Source: Brockia lithotrophica (GTDB taxonomy: Bacteria > Bacillota > Bacilli > Thermicanales > DSM-22653). Taken from it: DNA of 64,000 nucleotides. Under the pieces are notes generated by a model that was given only the letters and a program-made list of their open reading frames with translations, was not told where the DNA came from and searched no databases. This document shows positions 47,774-56,153 of this stretch, in pieces. Made by a program: the position numbers and the translations under genes. Each line of letters starts with the position of its first letter. Within the stretch, counting starts at the first letter, position 1. Location of the stretch: NCBI GenBank assembly GCA_003050565.1, contig PEBW01000001.1:124001-188000 (forward strand), given 5' to 3'.

Positions 47774-49435
47774 TCAACCCCCTTGATCGCCGGAGATCTC
47801 CTGGAGCACCTCTTCCACGGTCGTGAGCCCCTGCACCGCTTTGGCCAGGGCGTCTTCCCAGAGGGTGGTCATCCCCCGCTCGCGCGCCATGCGGTAGAGG
47901 TCGTCGCGCTTCGCCCCCTCGGAAATCGCCTGGCGCAGGGGCTCGTCGAGGTAGAGGACCTCGTGCACCGCGATGCGGCCGAGGTACCCCGTGCCTCCGC
48001 ACGTCGGACAGCCGCGGCCCCGGGTGAGTTCGGCGGCGTCCGTGCCCGACTGGCGGAGGAGCTTGAGCTCCCAGGGTTCCGGCGCGTACGTCTCCGCGCA
48101 TTCGGGGCAGACGCGGCGCACGAGCCGCTGGGCGACGACGCCGTTGAGCGAGGCGGCGATGAGGTAGGGGGGCACCCCCATGTCCACGAGGCGGTAGACG
48201 GCGCCCACGGCGTCGTTCGTGTGGAGCGTGGAGAGCACGAGGTGTCCCGTGAGGGCGGCGCGGATGGCGATCTCCGCCGTCTCCTGGTCGCGGATTTCTC
48301 CGACCATGAGGATGTCCGGGTCTTGCCGGAGGAGGGAGCGAAGCCCCGCGGCAAAGGTGAGCCCCGCCCGCTCGTTCACCTGCACCTGGTTCACGCCCGG
48401 GATCTCGTACTCCACCGGGTCCTCGATCGTCGTGATGTTCACCTCGTCGCTCTTCAGGTACTGGAGGGCCGCGTAGAGGGTCGTCGTCTTGCCGCTCCCC
48501 GTAGGGCCCGTGAGGAGGACGATCCCGTGGGGTTGGCGGATCATGCGGAGGAAGAGCTCGTGGTTGCGGGCGGAAAACCCGAGTTCGTCGATCGTCTTGA
48601 GGCCCGCGCGGCTGTCGAGGAGGCGGAGGACGATCTTTTCCCCGTGGATCGTCGGCAGCGCGGAGACGCGGACGTCGATCTCCCGGTCGTCCACGTGGAA
48701 ACTCATCCGCCCGTCCTGCGGACGGCGGCGCTCGGCGATGTCCATGTTTGCGAGGATCTTGATCCGCGCGACGACCATGTTGTAGAGGCGGAAGGGAAGC
48801 GTCTGCTCGCGGCGCAGGCGCCCGTCGATGCGGAAACGGACCTGCGCTCCGTCGGAAAAGGGCTCGATGTGGACGTCGCTCGCCCGCAGGCGCGCCGCCC
48901 GCTGCAAGGTCTCCGTGACAAAGCGGGCCGCCGGAGAGCTCACGTCGACGGCCTCGAGAGGCCGGGACTCCTCCCCCTTCTCGCCCTGGCCTTCCGCCTC
49001 ACCGCTGTACAGGCGGGCCATCGCGTTGTGAAAGTCGGCGCTCGAGGCGAGGTACGGCTTCACCTTGAGGCCCGTGACGCGCTCGAGGTCCTCGATGGCA
49101 AAGACGTCGAGCGGATCCAAAAGCGCGACGTGGAGGACGTCCCCGTCCCGCTGAAAGGGAATGGCCCGGTACCGCTCCGCGAGCTCGCGCGGGACGAGGC
49201 GCGCGAGGCGGGCGTCGAAGTGGTACCGGGAAAGGTGCACCTGGGGAATCCCCAGCTGCGAACTGAGGACGCGCAAGAGCTCGCCTTCCGTCACGTACCC
49301 CAAGGAGACGAGCACGTCCCCCAGGCGCTCGCGCGTCTTGCGCTGGCGGGCAAGCGCCTCCTCGAGCTCGGCCTGCGTGATGATCCCCCACTCTACGAGC
49401 AGATCCCCCAACCGCTTCCTGGCTTCCGTCGCCAT
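47774..49435 (-). CDS. pilB: Type IV pilus assembly ATPase
   Basis: Predicted 553 residues. It has an N-terminal MshEN/GspE_N domain (RLGDLLVEWGIITQAELEEAL and a second copy LGDVLVSLGYVTEGELLRVL), then the GspE ATPase core: Walker A GPTGSGKTTTLYAAL, Asp box TIEDPVEYEIPGVNQVQVNE, Walker B MVGEIRDQETAEIAIRAALTGHLVLSTLHTND, and the CPEC/CPTC zinc site. It powers pilus extension. It is the first gene of the operon; its promoter lies at 49599-49627. Confidence 0.95.
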   Translation of the reverse strand: MATEARKRLGDLLVEWGIITQAELEEALARQRKTRERLGDVLVSLGYVTEGELLRVLSSQLGIPQVHLSRYHFDARLARLVPRELAERYRAIPFQRDGDVLHVALLDPLDVFAIEDLERVTGLKVKPYLASSADFHNAMARLYSGEAEGQGEKGEESRPLEAVDVSSPAARFVTETLQRAARLRASDVHIEPFSDGAQVRFRIDGRLRREQTLPFRLYNMVVARIKILANMDIAERRRPQDGRMSFHVDDREIDVRVSALPTIHGEKIVLRLLDSRAGLKTIDELGFSARNHELFLRMIRQPHGIVLLTGPTGSGKTTTLYAALQYLKSDEVNITTIEDPVEYEIPGVNQVQVNERAGLTFAAGLRSLLRQDPDILMVGEIRDQETAEIAIRAALTGHLVLSTLHTNDAVGAVYRLVDMGVPPYLIAASLNGVVAQRLVRRVCPECAETYAPEPWELKLLRQSGTDAAELTRGRGCPTCGGTGYLGRIAVHEVLYLDEPLRQAISEGAKRDDLYRMARERGMTTLWEDALAKAVQGLTTVEEVLQEISGDQGG

Positions 49436-49799
49436 GACCGTTCTCCCTTCTCTCGGCACTCTCGGAAACCCGCCGCCGCTCTTGCGCCACAACGGCGCGT
49501 CCACCGCCACACCTCCGATACGCGCGGGACAACCGGATCCTTTTACGAGAAATATGCTCAATAAAGAGAAGTTTGTGTCGGACGCGTTTCTTAGGAAGAG
49601 TATAACCCAGAGGTTCGCCCGTGGCAAGAGCGGAACGGGAAACGTTGAGACAAATCTCCTTAGCCATAGGGTAGGGGGTATGAAGGGGGGTATCTTCCTA
49701 TTTTCGCGAGCAAAATGGTATACTTCGGATACCGGACAAGAGGCCCGTGGCGAGGCGAGGACGTCGGAAAAACGGAAACGCGAAAAGTAGGTGGGGTCC
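49436..49799. other. Divergent promoter region of the two pilus operons
   Basis: No gene. It contains the pilB promoter on the minus strand (see next entry) and, on the plus strand, an extended -10 (TGGTATACT at 49716-49724) without a good -35, about 75 bases before the first minor pilin gene. Confidence 0.5.
49599..49627 (-). promoter_or_regulatory. Promoter of the pilB operon
   Basis: Minus strand TTGCCA (49622-49627), 17-base spacer, TATACT (49599-49604), about 160 bases before the pilB start. Confidence 0.65.
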
Positions 49800-50348
49800 G
49801 TGGCGAGCGCACGAACGAGACTACGGAAGAACGCGAAGAACGCAAAGAAGGTCGCCCCCGAAACTACCCGAATTTCGGGCGAGGAGCGAAAACGCGGGCG
49901 GGACGGGGGCTTCGGTCTCGTGGAAGTCCTCGCGGCCCTCGTCCTCTTTTCCCTGATCGCCGTGGTCACCTTGGAGCTCGTCGGCGAAAGCGCCCGCCTC
50001 GGCGCGATCAGCCGGCAAAAAGCGGACGGACTCGAGCTGGCGACCGCCGTGGCGACCGTGTATTCGACCGCCCCGCCCGAAAGTCTCGAAAACGAATTTC
50101 AAAACCAAGCCGCGCTTGCAAGCGCTTCCCCCTGTTCCCGGGCGCCGCAGCAAGGGTTCTACCGCCTCCCCCAGGAACGCGAGGTTTCCTTGAAGGCCCT
50201 TCTCCGCCAAGGAACGTGGGACGAGGGGTGGGAGGTGTGTACGCGCCTCGAAAAACCGCACGACGGGGTGTACCACCTCTTCGTCCACGTGCGGGGGCCG
50301 ATCACGCACGTGGACTACGATGCCTACCTGGGAGGGGAAAACCCATGA
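49800..50348 (+). CDS. Minor pilin-like protein, module 1 (PilV/GspI type)
   Basis: Predicted 182 residues. A long basic leader (about 38 residues) precedes the prepilin site GRDGG-FGLVEVLAALVLFSLIAVVTLELV, in which Gly-Leu-Val-Glu keeps the Glu at +5. The C-terminal part has two Cys that could pair. It starts a three-gene module that parallels 53248-56047. The GTG has AGGTGGGG upstream; a GTG three codons earlier is possible. Confidence 0.75.
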   Translation: MASARTRLRKNAKNAKKVAPETTRISGEERKRGRDGGFGLVEVLAALVLFSLIAVVTLELVGESARLGAISRQKADGLELATAVATVYSTAPPESLENEFQNQAALASASPCSRAPQQGFYRLPQEREVSLKALLRQGTWDEGWEVCTRLEKPHDGVYHLFVHVRGPITHVDYDAYLGGENP

Positions 50349-50890
50349 GACGGAATGCGCGTCCTCCCCACCGCCGAGGGCGGCGACCCGAAGACGCCGG
50401 GGCCTCCCTCGTCGAACTCCTCGCGGCGCTGGCCGTGGGCTCGCTCCTCCTCCTCGGGGTCTACGCGATCACGGGCCTCTTCACCTCCGCCATCGGCACT
50501 CAGCTGGCCGAGCGTTCGGTCGACCGCCAAGCGGACGCCGTCGTCCAGTTCGTGGAGCGCTCCGTAAAAGACGCGGACCAGTTGTCCGCGGACGGTTCGG
50601 AGATCACGGCCACGCGCAAGGTCGTCGAATCGGAGACCGCCCCTTCGAAGCGCGAAGTCGTCACGCTCACCCTTGAGGCGGGAAAGGTGAGCCGGAGGTG
50701 CGTGCTCTACGACCCAAACGACACTCCCCTCCCCTGCACGTCCCTAAAAGGCGACTCCGTCCTCGAAGTCCCGGACCTTTTGGACACGAGCGAGGTCCGC
50801 GTGGATCTCCGCGCGCTCGTTTTTACGCTCCGCTTCCGCGTGCCCGGCGGGGAGCGGGAGTTCGTGCGCGTCGTACCGCTCATGCGCTGA
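50345..50890 (+). CDS. Minor pilin-like protein, module 1 (PilW/GspJ type)
   Basis: Predicted 181 residues. Prepilin-like site EDAGA-SLVELLAALAVGSLLLLGVYAI; the residue before the cleavage is Ala rather than Gly, which peptidases tolerate poorly, so processing is uncertain. After the helix comes VVQFVERSVKDADQLSADGSEITA, typical of PilW/GspJ, and a beta-rich C-terminus. The ATG overlaps the previous stop codon (ATGA). Confidence 0.72.
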   Translation: MRRNARPPHRRGRRPEDAGASLVELLAALAVGSLLLLGVYAITGLFTSAIGTQLAERSVDRQADAVVQFVERSVKDADQLSADGSEITATRKVVESETAPSKREVVTLTLEAGKVSRRCVLYDPNDTPLPCTSLKGDSVLEVPDLLDTSEVRVDLRALVFTLRFRVPGGEREFVRVVPLMR

Positions 50891-50906
50891 AGGGGGAAAG
50901 AAACCC

Positions 50907-53006
50907 ATGAAGTGGTGGAAGGCGCCGCGAGGCGCAAACCGTGGGACGAGCCGGATCTTCCGAAGGTGGAGGGCAATTCGGGAGAAAGCGCGGCGCGAAG
51001 CGCGGAAGGCGGGCGGGTACGCCCTAGTCCTCGTCCTCATCGTGTTCCTCCTCTTTTCGTTCTTGGGAACGGCGCTTCTGGAACTCACCGTGCTTTCGGC
51101 ACACGCGGGGAAGAAAAGCGACACGTTCCTTCGCGCGCAGAGCCGCGTGGAAGACGCCGCGGTGAACTTCGAAGCGCGGCTCGCAAAGGAGCTCAAAACC
51201 CTCCCCCCCGCCCCCGGCGGCGGCACGGGCGAAAACCAGATCCGCCAGGCGGTGGATCGGGCCCTCCAGAGCATGCCCCAAGACCCGAACTTCGAAGCAG
51301 AGCTCGAAAAGCTCGAGAGCACCTTGGATACGGGCGTGGCGTACAGCGGCGTGCTCACGATGAAGTTCACGGGGCGGGACGCCCTGGGGAGCGAGCGCGC
51401 CGTACGGCGGACCTACGCCGTGAGCAACCTTCCGTTCGCCTACGCCGTAGCCTCACAGGGCGAAGTCGTCCTCAACGGCGCCCCCTTCATCCAAGGGGAC
51501 ATCGCGGCGAAGGGGCCGCTGCACGTGAACAAGGAGGCGAAGTGGCACGGCTGTTCCCTCGAGCAAAACAACCTGATCGGCTTTCTCCTCTGCCTCATCG
51601 ACCACTACATCCTGGGAACGGGTTGTACGTTTGAGGCCGGCTACCCCGCGATGCAGCGAACCGACGGGAGCGCGGCGCTCATTTCCCTCGAAAAAAAGGA
51701 TCTCTACATCGACGGAAATCGCTACGACTTCACGGACGCAAACCTCGCCCGGGCCTTCGCCCACACGAACACGATCCCCGCACCGCAGGCGAGCGCGGTG
51801 ACGAAGCAGATCTTTTCAATCGACGTGGGGGCCCTCGTGGACAAAAAGGCCAAAGAGGCGGAAGCGTGGCGGCAGCAAATCCTCAGCTGCATGAACGACC
51901 CGAAGAACAGGGGTAACCTCAAACACGGAACGGAATCCTACGATCGCTACTACAAAGGGCAAGGATCGATCCCTGTACTGATCGGTGTAACGCGCGGTGA
52001 GATGGACTGCGGGAACGAAAGGATTTACCTGTACTACGTCGAAAGCGGGCTTTTGCCCAGCCGACTCGTGATCAACATGAACCACACGGATCCCGTAGGA
52101 AGTGGCGGTATGGGGCGAACCGTCGTGTACATCAACCGTGACCTCACCATATCCGCAGAGTTCTTTCCGGTAGTGTACTCCGTCCACGGCGACCTCATCG
52201 TCGACGGCGACCTCACCCTCAAGTGCAGCGAAGACGGACGTTGCCCGCGGCTTAAGACCACGGGAAACGTGTACGTCACGGGAAAGGTGGACATCGAAGG
52301 CGGAAACCTGGACATCGGGAGAGACGCGAACAGCTGGATGGTCGTCCGCAAGTCCCCGGAGGGGATTTTCCAAAAGTTGGGGTGGTTGATCGGAGATCTG
52401 GTGACTTTCCTCACGGGACTGTACGACAAAACGCCCAAGATCCGCAACGCCGAGATGTACTGGGGAAACCTGTACATCAACGACAGCGTGCACATCCAAA
52501 ACTCCTTCCTGGGCTCCGCAACGAACAAGCAGTCTGCCAATCCCGTCGCCGTGTACGTGAAGGGGGACGCTTACCTGGACAACTTCACGAACAAGTACGA
52601 CCAAAACGAGCGCACGCTGTACCTCCTCGCCGAGCGCAACATCTACATGTTCAACAACAACGAGTTCCGGGACGAACCGCAAAAGATCAAAGCCTACCTG
52701 TACACGAACCAAAAGCTCGCCCTCTACGGTGTCGCCTCGCACGTGGAACTTCACGGCGGCGTGTACGGAAAACAGGCGGTGATCTTGAACGCCACGAAGG
52801 GAAAGACGAGGAACGTGGGCGGCGGAAACCCGGAGCCGGAAGCCGACCAGCTCTCCCTCTCCCCCGAACAGTCGCGGCTCAGGATCGTCTTCGACCCCGA
52901 CATGATCCTCCTCCCGCCGAAGGGGCTCGAATCCGTCTTCAGCCCCGGCGTCTACTCGCCGGGCCAGCTCACGTTTCAGACCCTCACGACCGAAATCGTC
53001 CGCTAG
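50907..53006 (+). CDS. Large PilX-like surface protein with beta-repeat region, module 1
   Basis: 699 residues. A basic N-terminus precedes one membrane helix (GGYALVLVLIVFLLFSFLGTALLEL), as in PilX/GspK-like proteins. Beyond residue 200 it contains repeated short strands (VHGDLIVDGDLTLKC, GNVYVTGKVDIEGGNLDIG, GNLYINDSVHI) suggesting a right-handed beta-helix like bactofilin. The conserved C-terminal block YMFNNNEFRDEPQKIKAYLY, ALYGVASHVELHGGVYGKQ and DPDMILLPPKGL recurs in the module 2 paralogue. It is probably exposed at the pilus tip or cell surface, perhaps for adhesion. Composition is somewhat less GC-rich between 51.5 and 52.7 kb. Confidence 0.72.
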   Translation: MKWWKAPRGANRGTSRIFRRWRAIREKARREARKAGGYALVLVLIVFLLFSFLGTALLELTVLSAHAGKKSDTFLRAQSRVEDAAVNFEARLAKELKTLPPAPGGGTGENQIRQAVDRALQSMPQDPNFEAELEKLESTLDTGVAYSGVLTMKFTGRDALGSERAVRRTYAVSNLPFAYAVASQGEVVLNGAPFIQGDIAAKGPLHVNKEAKWHGCSLEQNNLIGFLLCLIDHYILGTGCTFEAGYPAMQRTDGSAALISLEKKDLYIDGNRYDFTDANLARAFAHTNTIPAPQASAVTKQIFSIDVGALVDKKAKEAEAWRQQILSCMNDPKNRGNLKHGTESYDRYYKGQGSIPVLIGVTRGEMDCGNERIYLYYVESGLLPSRLVINMNHTDPVGSGGMGRTVVYINRDLTISAEFFPVVYSVHGDLIVDGDLTLKCSEDGRCPRLKTTGNVYVTGKVDIEGGNLDIGRDANSWMVVRKSPEGIFQKLGWLIGDLVTFLTGLYDKTPKIRNAEMYWGNLYINDSVHIQNSFLGSATNKQSANPVAVYVKGDAYLDNFTNKYDQNERTLYLLAERNIYMFNNNEFRDEPQKIKAYLYTNQKLALYGVASHVELHGGVYGKQAVILNATKGKTRNVGGGNPEPEADQLSLSPEQSRLRIVFDPDMILLPPKGLESVFSPGVYSPGQLTFQTLTTEIVR

Positions 53007-53092
53007 ACGACGCGCCTACACCCACCGGAGGAGAAGGCAAGGGAGTCTCCCGCCTGCCGCTTCCCGTCGCGCCAAATTTCTCCCTGCGCTTC

Positions 53093-53117
53093 CCGCGCCG
53101 AACGGCGCGGTTTTTTT
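53093..53117 (+). terminator. Terminator after minor pilin module 1
   Basis: CCGCGCCG (53093-53100) and CGGCGCGG (53103-53110) form a perfect eight-base-pair stem followed by seven T. Confidence 0.85.
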
Positions 53118-53118
53118 C

Positions 53119-53147
53119 TTGCCTATTTCTTCTCGGTTCGATAGAAT
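53119..53147 (+). promoter_or_regulatory. Promoter of minor pilin module 2
   Basis: TTGCCT (53119-53124), 17-base spacer, TAGAAT (53142-53147), about 100 bases before the first gene of module 2 and immediately after the module 1 terminator. Confidence 0.6.
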
Positions 53148-53247
53148 CCGACTAGAAATCCCGGGCCTCTCGTCCCTATTCTTCCCTACATCGATCAGGA
53201 CGTAAGACCTAGTTCTCGCGCAGGGGGCGGCATGGGAGGAGCACAGC

Positions 53248-53757
53248 GTGTTCGAAAGGCACTTGCGGAAACCGGAAACGGGACTCCGGTACGTCGGCAT
53301 GCACACGGTCGGGAGGCCGAAAGAACCCGCTCCGGGCTTCAGCCTCGTGGAAGTTCTCGTGGCCCTCGGCCTCGTGGCCCTCTTGGCCGTCGTGGGCTTC
53401 GAACTCCTCGCGGGCGCCGCGCGCCTCACCGCCCTGCGGGAAGAGCGGGAGGGGGCCTACCGCCTCGCCCGGGCGATCGGCGACATGTACCGCCACCTCC
53501 CCGCCCAAGAAACCTCCCGTGAGGCGCAGAACTTCGTCGCCACGGGTTGCGGGGGAAGCCCGGAGTTCTCTCCCCTTCCCGCAGCGCGCAAAGACGAGTT
53601 CCCCGGAGAACTCCTCGGAACGTACGTCCCGTGTATCCGCTACGTACCCACGAGCGAAGGCTACACCCTCCTCGTCGTGCGCGTCCACGGATTGCACACC
53701 GAGGCCGAAGAACGCGTCTTCCTGCCCGCGGCTTCACCCGGGGTGGGGACGAGATGA
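53248..53757 (+). CDS. Minor pilin-like protein, module 2 (PilV/GspI type)
   Basis: 169 residues from a GTG with GGGAGGAG upstream. The prepilin region is EPAPG-FSLVEVLVALGLVALLAVVGFELL, with Gly before the cleavage and Glu at +5. Two Cys in the C-terminal half (ATGCGG, YVPCIRY) are placed like those of the module 1 counterpart. Paralogue of 49800-50348. Confidence 0.78.
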   Translation: MFERHLRKPETGLRYVGMHTVGRPKEPAPGFSLVEVLVALGLVALLAVVGFELLAGAARLTALREEREGAYRLARAIGDMYRHLPAQETSREAQNFVATGCGGSPEFSPLPAARKDEFPGELLGTYVPCIRYVPTSEGYTLLVVRVHGLHTEAEERVFLPAASPGVGTR

Positions 53758-54365
53758 GGACCCTTCCCTTTCGCGCGAGTTCCCGTGCCGCACGCGCAGG
53801 CCCAAAGGCACGGTGCCCGCGCGACCCGGGCACGTCGCTCGCGGAGCTACTCGCCGGGCTCGTCCTCCTCTCCCTGCTCCTTCTCCTCCTCACGGGGATC
53901 GTCTCCGCCACGATCGAACGCGCGGCAGATCTCGAGGCGCAAGCCCGCGCTCGCTCCGAGAGGGCGACGCTCGTCCGCCTGCTCGAACGAACCGTCAAGG
54001 ACGCGACGTCCCTCGAAAGCGAAGGGACCCCTTGCCCCGCGGATGAGGGAGCAAACGCCTCGGCGTCCTGGTACTGCGCCGTGCGCATCCTCCGCGAAGA
54101 GCTCACGCCGGGTGGCGAAGCGCAAACCTTTGCGACGTCCCTCTCGTGGAACCGAAACAACGGCGAGCTGCGGCTCGTGCGCACCCTCTCGAGCGAGGGC
54201 GAGGGCACTCCGCCCGAGACGATGGAGAGCGTCTACACCTTTTCCTACATTCGCGAGGTGGCCTTTCGGCCGAGCGGCGAGGTCCTCTACGTCCGCCTCC
54301 GCTCGGGAAGCGAAACACACCCGCGGGAGGAGACGTTCGCCGTGTGGACGGCCGTGCGTCCGTAG
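53754..54365 (+). CDS. Minor pilin-like protein, module 2 (PilW/GspJ type)
   Basis: Predicted 203 residues. The prepilin-like site RDPGT-SLAELLAGLVLLSLLLLLLTGIV has Thr before the cleavage point, and LVRLLERTVKDATSLESEG parallels FVERSVKDADQLSADG of the module 1 gene. The ATG overlaps the previous stop codon (ATGA), as in module 1. It has Cys residues in PCPADEG and WYCAV. Confidence 0.73.
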   Translation: MRTLPFRASSRAARAGPKARCPRDPGTSLAELLAGLVLLSLLLLLLTGIVSATIERAADLEAQARARSERATLVRLLERTVKDATSLESEGTPCPADEGANASASWYCAVRILREELTPGGEAQTFATSLSWNRNNGELRLVRTLSSEGEGTPPETMESVYTFSYIREVAFRPSGEVLYVRLRSGSETHPREETFAVWTAVRP

Positions 54366-54454
54366 TCCGTAGACGCGGGTGGAAAGCCGCGGACCGCAGA
54401 GATTCGGGTGAGCCGGCGAAACGCGCATCCATCCGAGGGGAGTAGAGCGACGCG

Positions 54455-56047
54455 ATGGTTCTTCCCTGCCGAAAAACCGCCCCGCCCTGCGACAGGGGAG
54501 GCGCACTCCTCGTCGTCCTTCTCTTTTTCCTCCTCTTTGTGACCGCGGGACTCGTCCTCCTCGCCGCCGTAGGTCATGCGGGCATGCTGGGGACTAAGGA
54601 AGAGGAATTTTCCCGCGCGGAAAGCGCCGCGGAGGACGGCCTCGCCTGGTTCGACCGCGCGCTGAACGCCGAACTCTCCGGCTTGGGCAACGTCTATCCC
54701 GACACCGCGGAAGCGCGCATCCGCGAAGCGGTCGCGCGCATCGCCCCGCCGCCGGAAATGGGGACGCGCTACGAGACGGACCTGCGCCCGGCATCCGCGG
54801 GAAACGGCCCCCAGTCCTACCTCCTCACGGTGACCTCCACGGGCAACGTCCGGGGGAGCGAAGTGTCCCTCACGCGGACGTACCTCCTCACGACCGTCGC
54901 CGAGCAGTTCCTCTACGCCTTCGTCACCGACGGCGACCTCACCCTGAACGGCGCGCCTTACGTCGTCGGCGACGTCCTCGTCGGCGGAAAACTCACCACT
55001 TCTCCCTACGCCCAATACATCTGGGGAAAACAGCGCGACCACCTCGTCGGCTACGGCGCCGTGCGGGGATCCCTCTCCACGCCGCGCACGGACTTCGTCC
55101 TCGTCGACGAGCGCAAGAGCCAAACCGTCCTCCCCCTCACCTCGGACAACCTCGCCCGCGGCTTTGCCCAACCGCCCACCCTGGCGCCCTCCCGCGCGAA
55201 GGCCGTCCCCCTCGACGTACGAGGGGAAGTGGCGCGGGCGCGGGCAAACGTCCCGCCGACGGCGGACATGGCCGTCCTTTCGTGTCCGTTGTGGTCCTAT
55301 ACGTGCGAGATCACGAAGAGCGCCGCCTACGGGAAAGGGCTTTGGGTCAGGGGAAACCTCCACGTCAGGGGGAACGGCACGAAGGTCGTCGTCGGCGGAA
55401 ATCTCCTCGTCGACGGAACGCTCACCGTAGACGCGGGTGCGAGCTTGGAAGTCCGCGGGAGCGTCGCCTACGTGAAGAACGGGGCCGACGTAAGAGGGAA
55501 AGTCGAACTATCCCCCGGGGGCGCAGCATACGTCGGCGGAAAACTCGCCGCAACCGACGCGTACCTCCAGGGGACGTTTTTTGTCGCCGGGGACGTGACG
55601 CTCCTCGAACACCTCTACGGACGGAGCACGATCTACACCGGGGGCGCAGGCGAAGTGCACGAATTCGAGATGCAAAAGGACAGCTTCCTCGTCCTCCTCG
55701 CCGAAGGACCCGTGCGCGTGTACAACAACAACCTCTTTCAAGACGTGCCCCTCGTCGTGTACGCCTACCTCTATTCGAATGCCGACCTCACGCTCTACGG
55801 CGTGGGCTCGCACCTGGAACTCCACGGGGGGATCGCCGGGAAGAACGTCACCCTCAACGTCGCCAAGGGAAAGACGCGCGACGGGGGAACGGACGTTTCC
55901 TTTGAGGAGCCGCAGACGGGGATTTCTCCCGAGCGCTCGCGCCTCAAGATCTTCTACGACGAATCCATGATCCTCCATCCCCCGGAGGGGATCGACCGGC
56001 CGGGTCCGATCCGGGCGAAGGTGTTGAGCACGCGCTACGGCCGGTAG
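54455..56047 (+). CDS. PilX-like surface protein with beta-repeat region, module 2
   Basis: 530 residues. N-terminal membrane helix GGALLVVLLFFLLFVTAGLVLLAAVGHAG, then repeated strands (LWVRGNLHVRGNG, VVVGGNLLVDGTLTVDAGASLEVRGSV, GAAYVGGKLAATDAYLQG) of bactofilin-like beta-helix character. The C-terminal block VYNNNLFQDVPLVVYAYLY, TLYGVGSHLELHGGIAGKN and YDESMILHPPEGI matches the module 1 protein. It is shorter by about 170 residues, missing part of the middle. GAGGGGAG precedes the ATG at a long distance. Confidence 0.72.
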   Translation: MVLPCRKTAPPCDRGGALLVVLLFFLLFVTAGLVLLAAVGHAGMLGTKEEEFSRAESAAEDGLAWFDRALNAELSGLGNVYPDTAEARIREAVARIAPPPEMGTRYETDLRPASAGNGPQSYLLTVTSTGNVRGSEVSLTRTYLLTTVAEQFLYAFVTDGDLTLNGAPYVVGDVLVGGKLTTSPYAQYIWGKQRDHLVGYGAVRGSLSTPRTDFVLVDERKSQTVLPLTSDNLARGFAQPPTLAPSRAKAVPLDVRGEVARARANVPPTADMAVLSCPLWSYTCEITKSAAYGKGLWVRGNLHVRGNGTKVVVGGNLLVDGTLTVDAGASLEVRGSVAYVKNGADVRGKVELSPGGAAYVGGKLAATDAYLQGTFFVAGDVTLLEHLYGRSTIYTGGAGEVHEFEMQKDSFLVLLAEGPVRVYNNNLFQDVPLVVYAYLYSNADLTLYGVGSHLELHGGIAGKNVTLNVAKGKTRDGGTDVSFEEPQTGISPERSRLKIFYDESMILHPPEGIDRPGPIRAKVLSTRYGR

Positions 56048-56153
56048 CGCCAAAGCGCACGGCACGTCGCTTGCTTGAAGGGGACGTTGCGGGCCGTCCG
56101 TGCCCGCGCGTTCGGAGAAGAACGTCGCAGACGGACGGCGGTCCGGCGACACG

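Noticed and set aside
46331-49564. A 1077-residue plus-strand frame opposite pilB and pilC
   Set aside because: It is antisense to two well-conserved genes and made of His/Arg/Glu/Gly-rich sequence with no recognisable domain.
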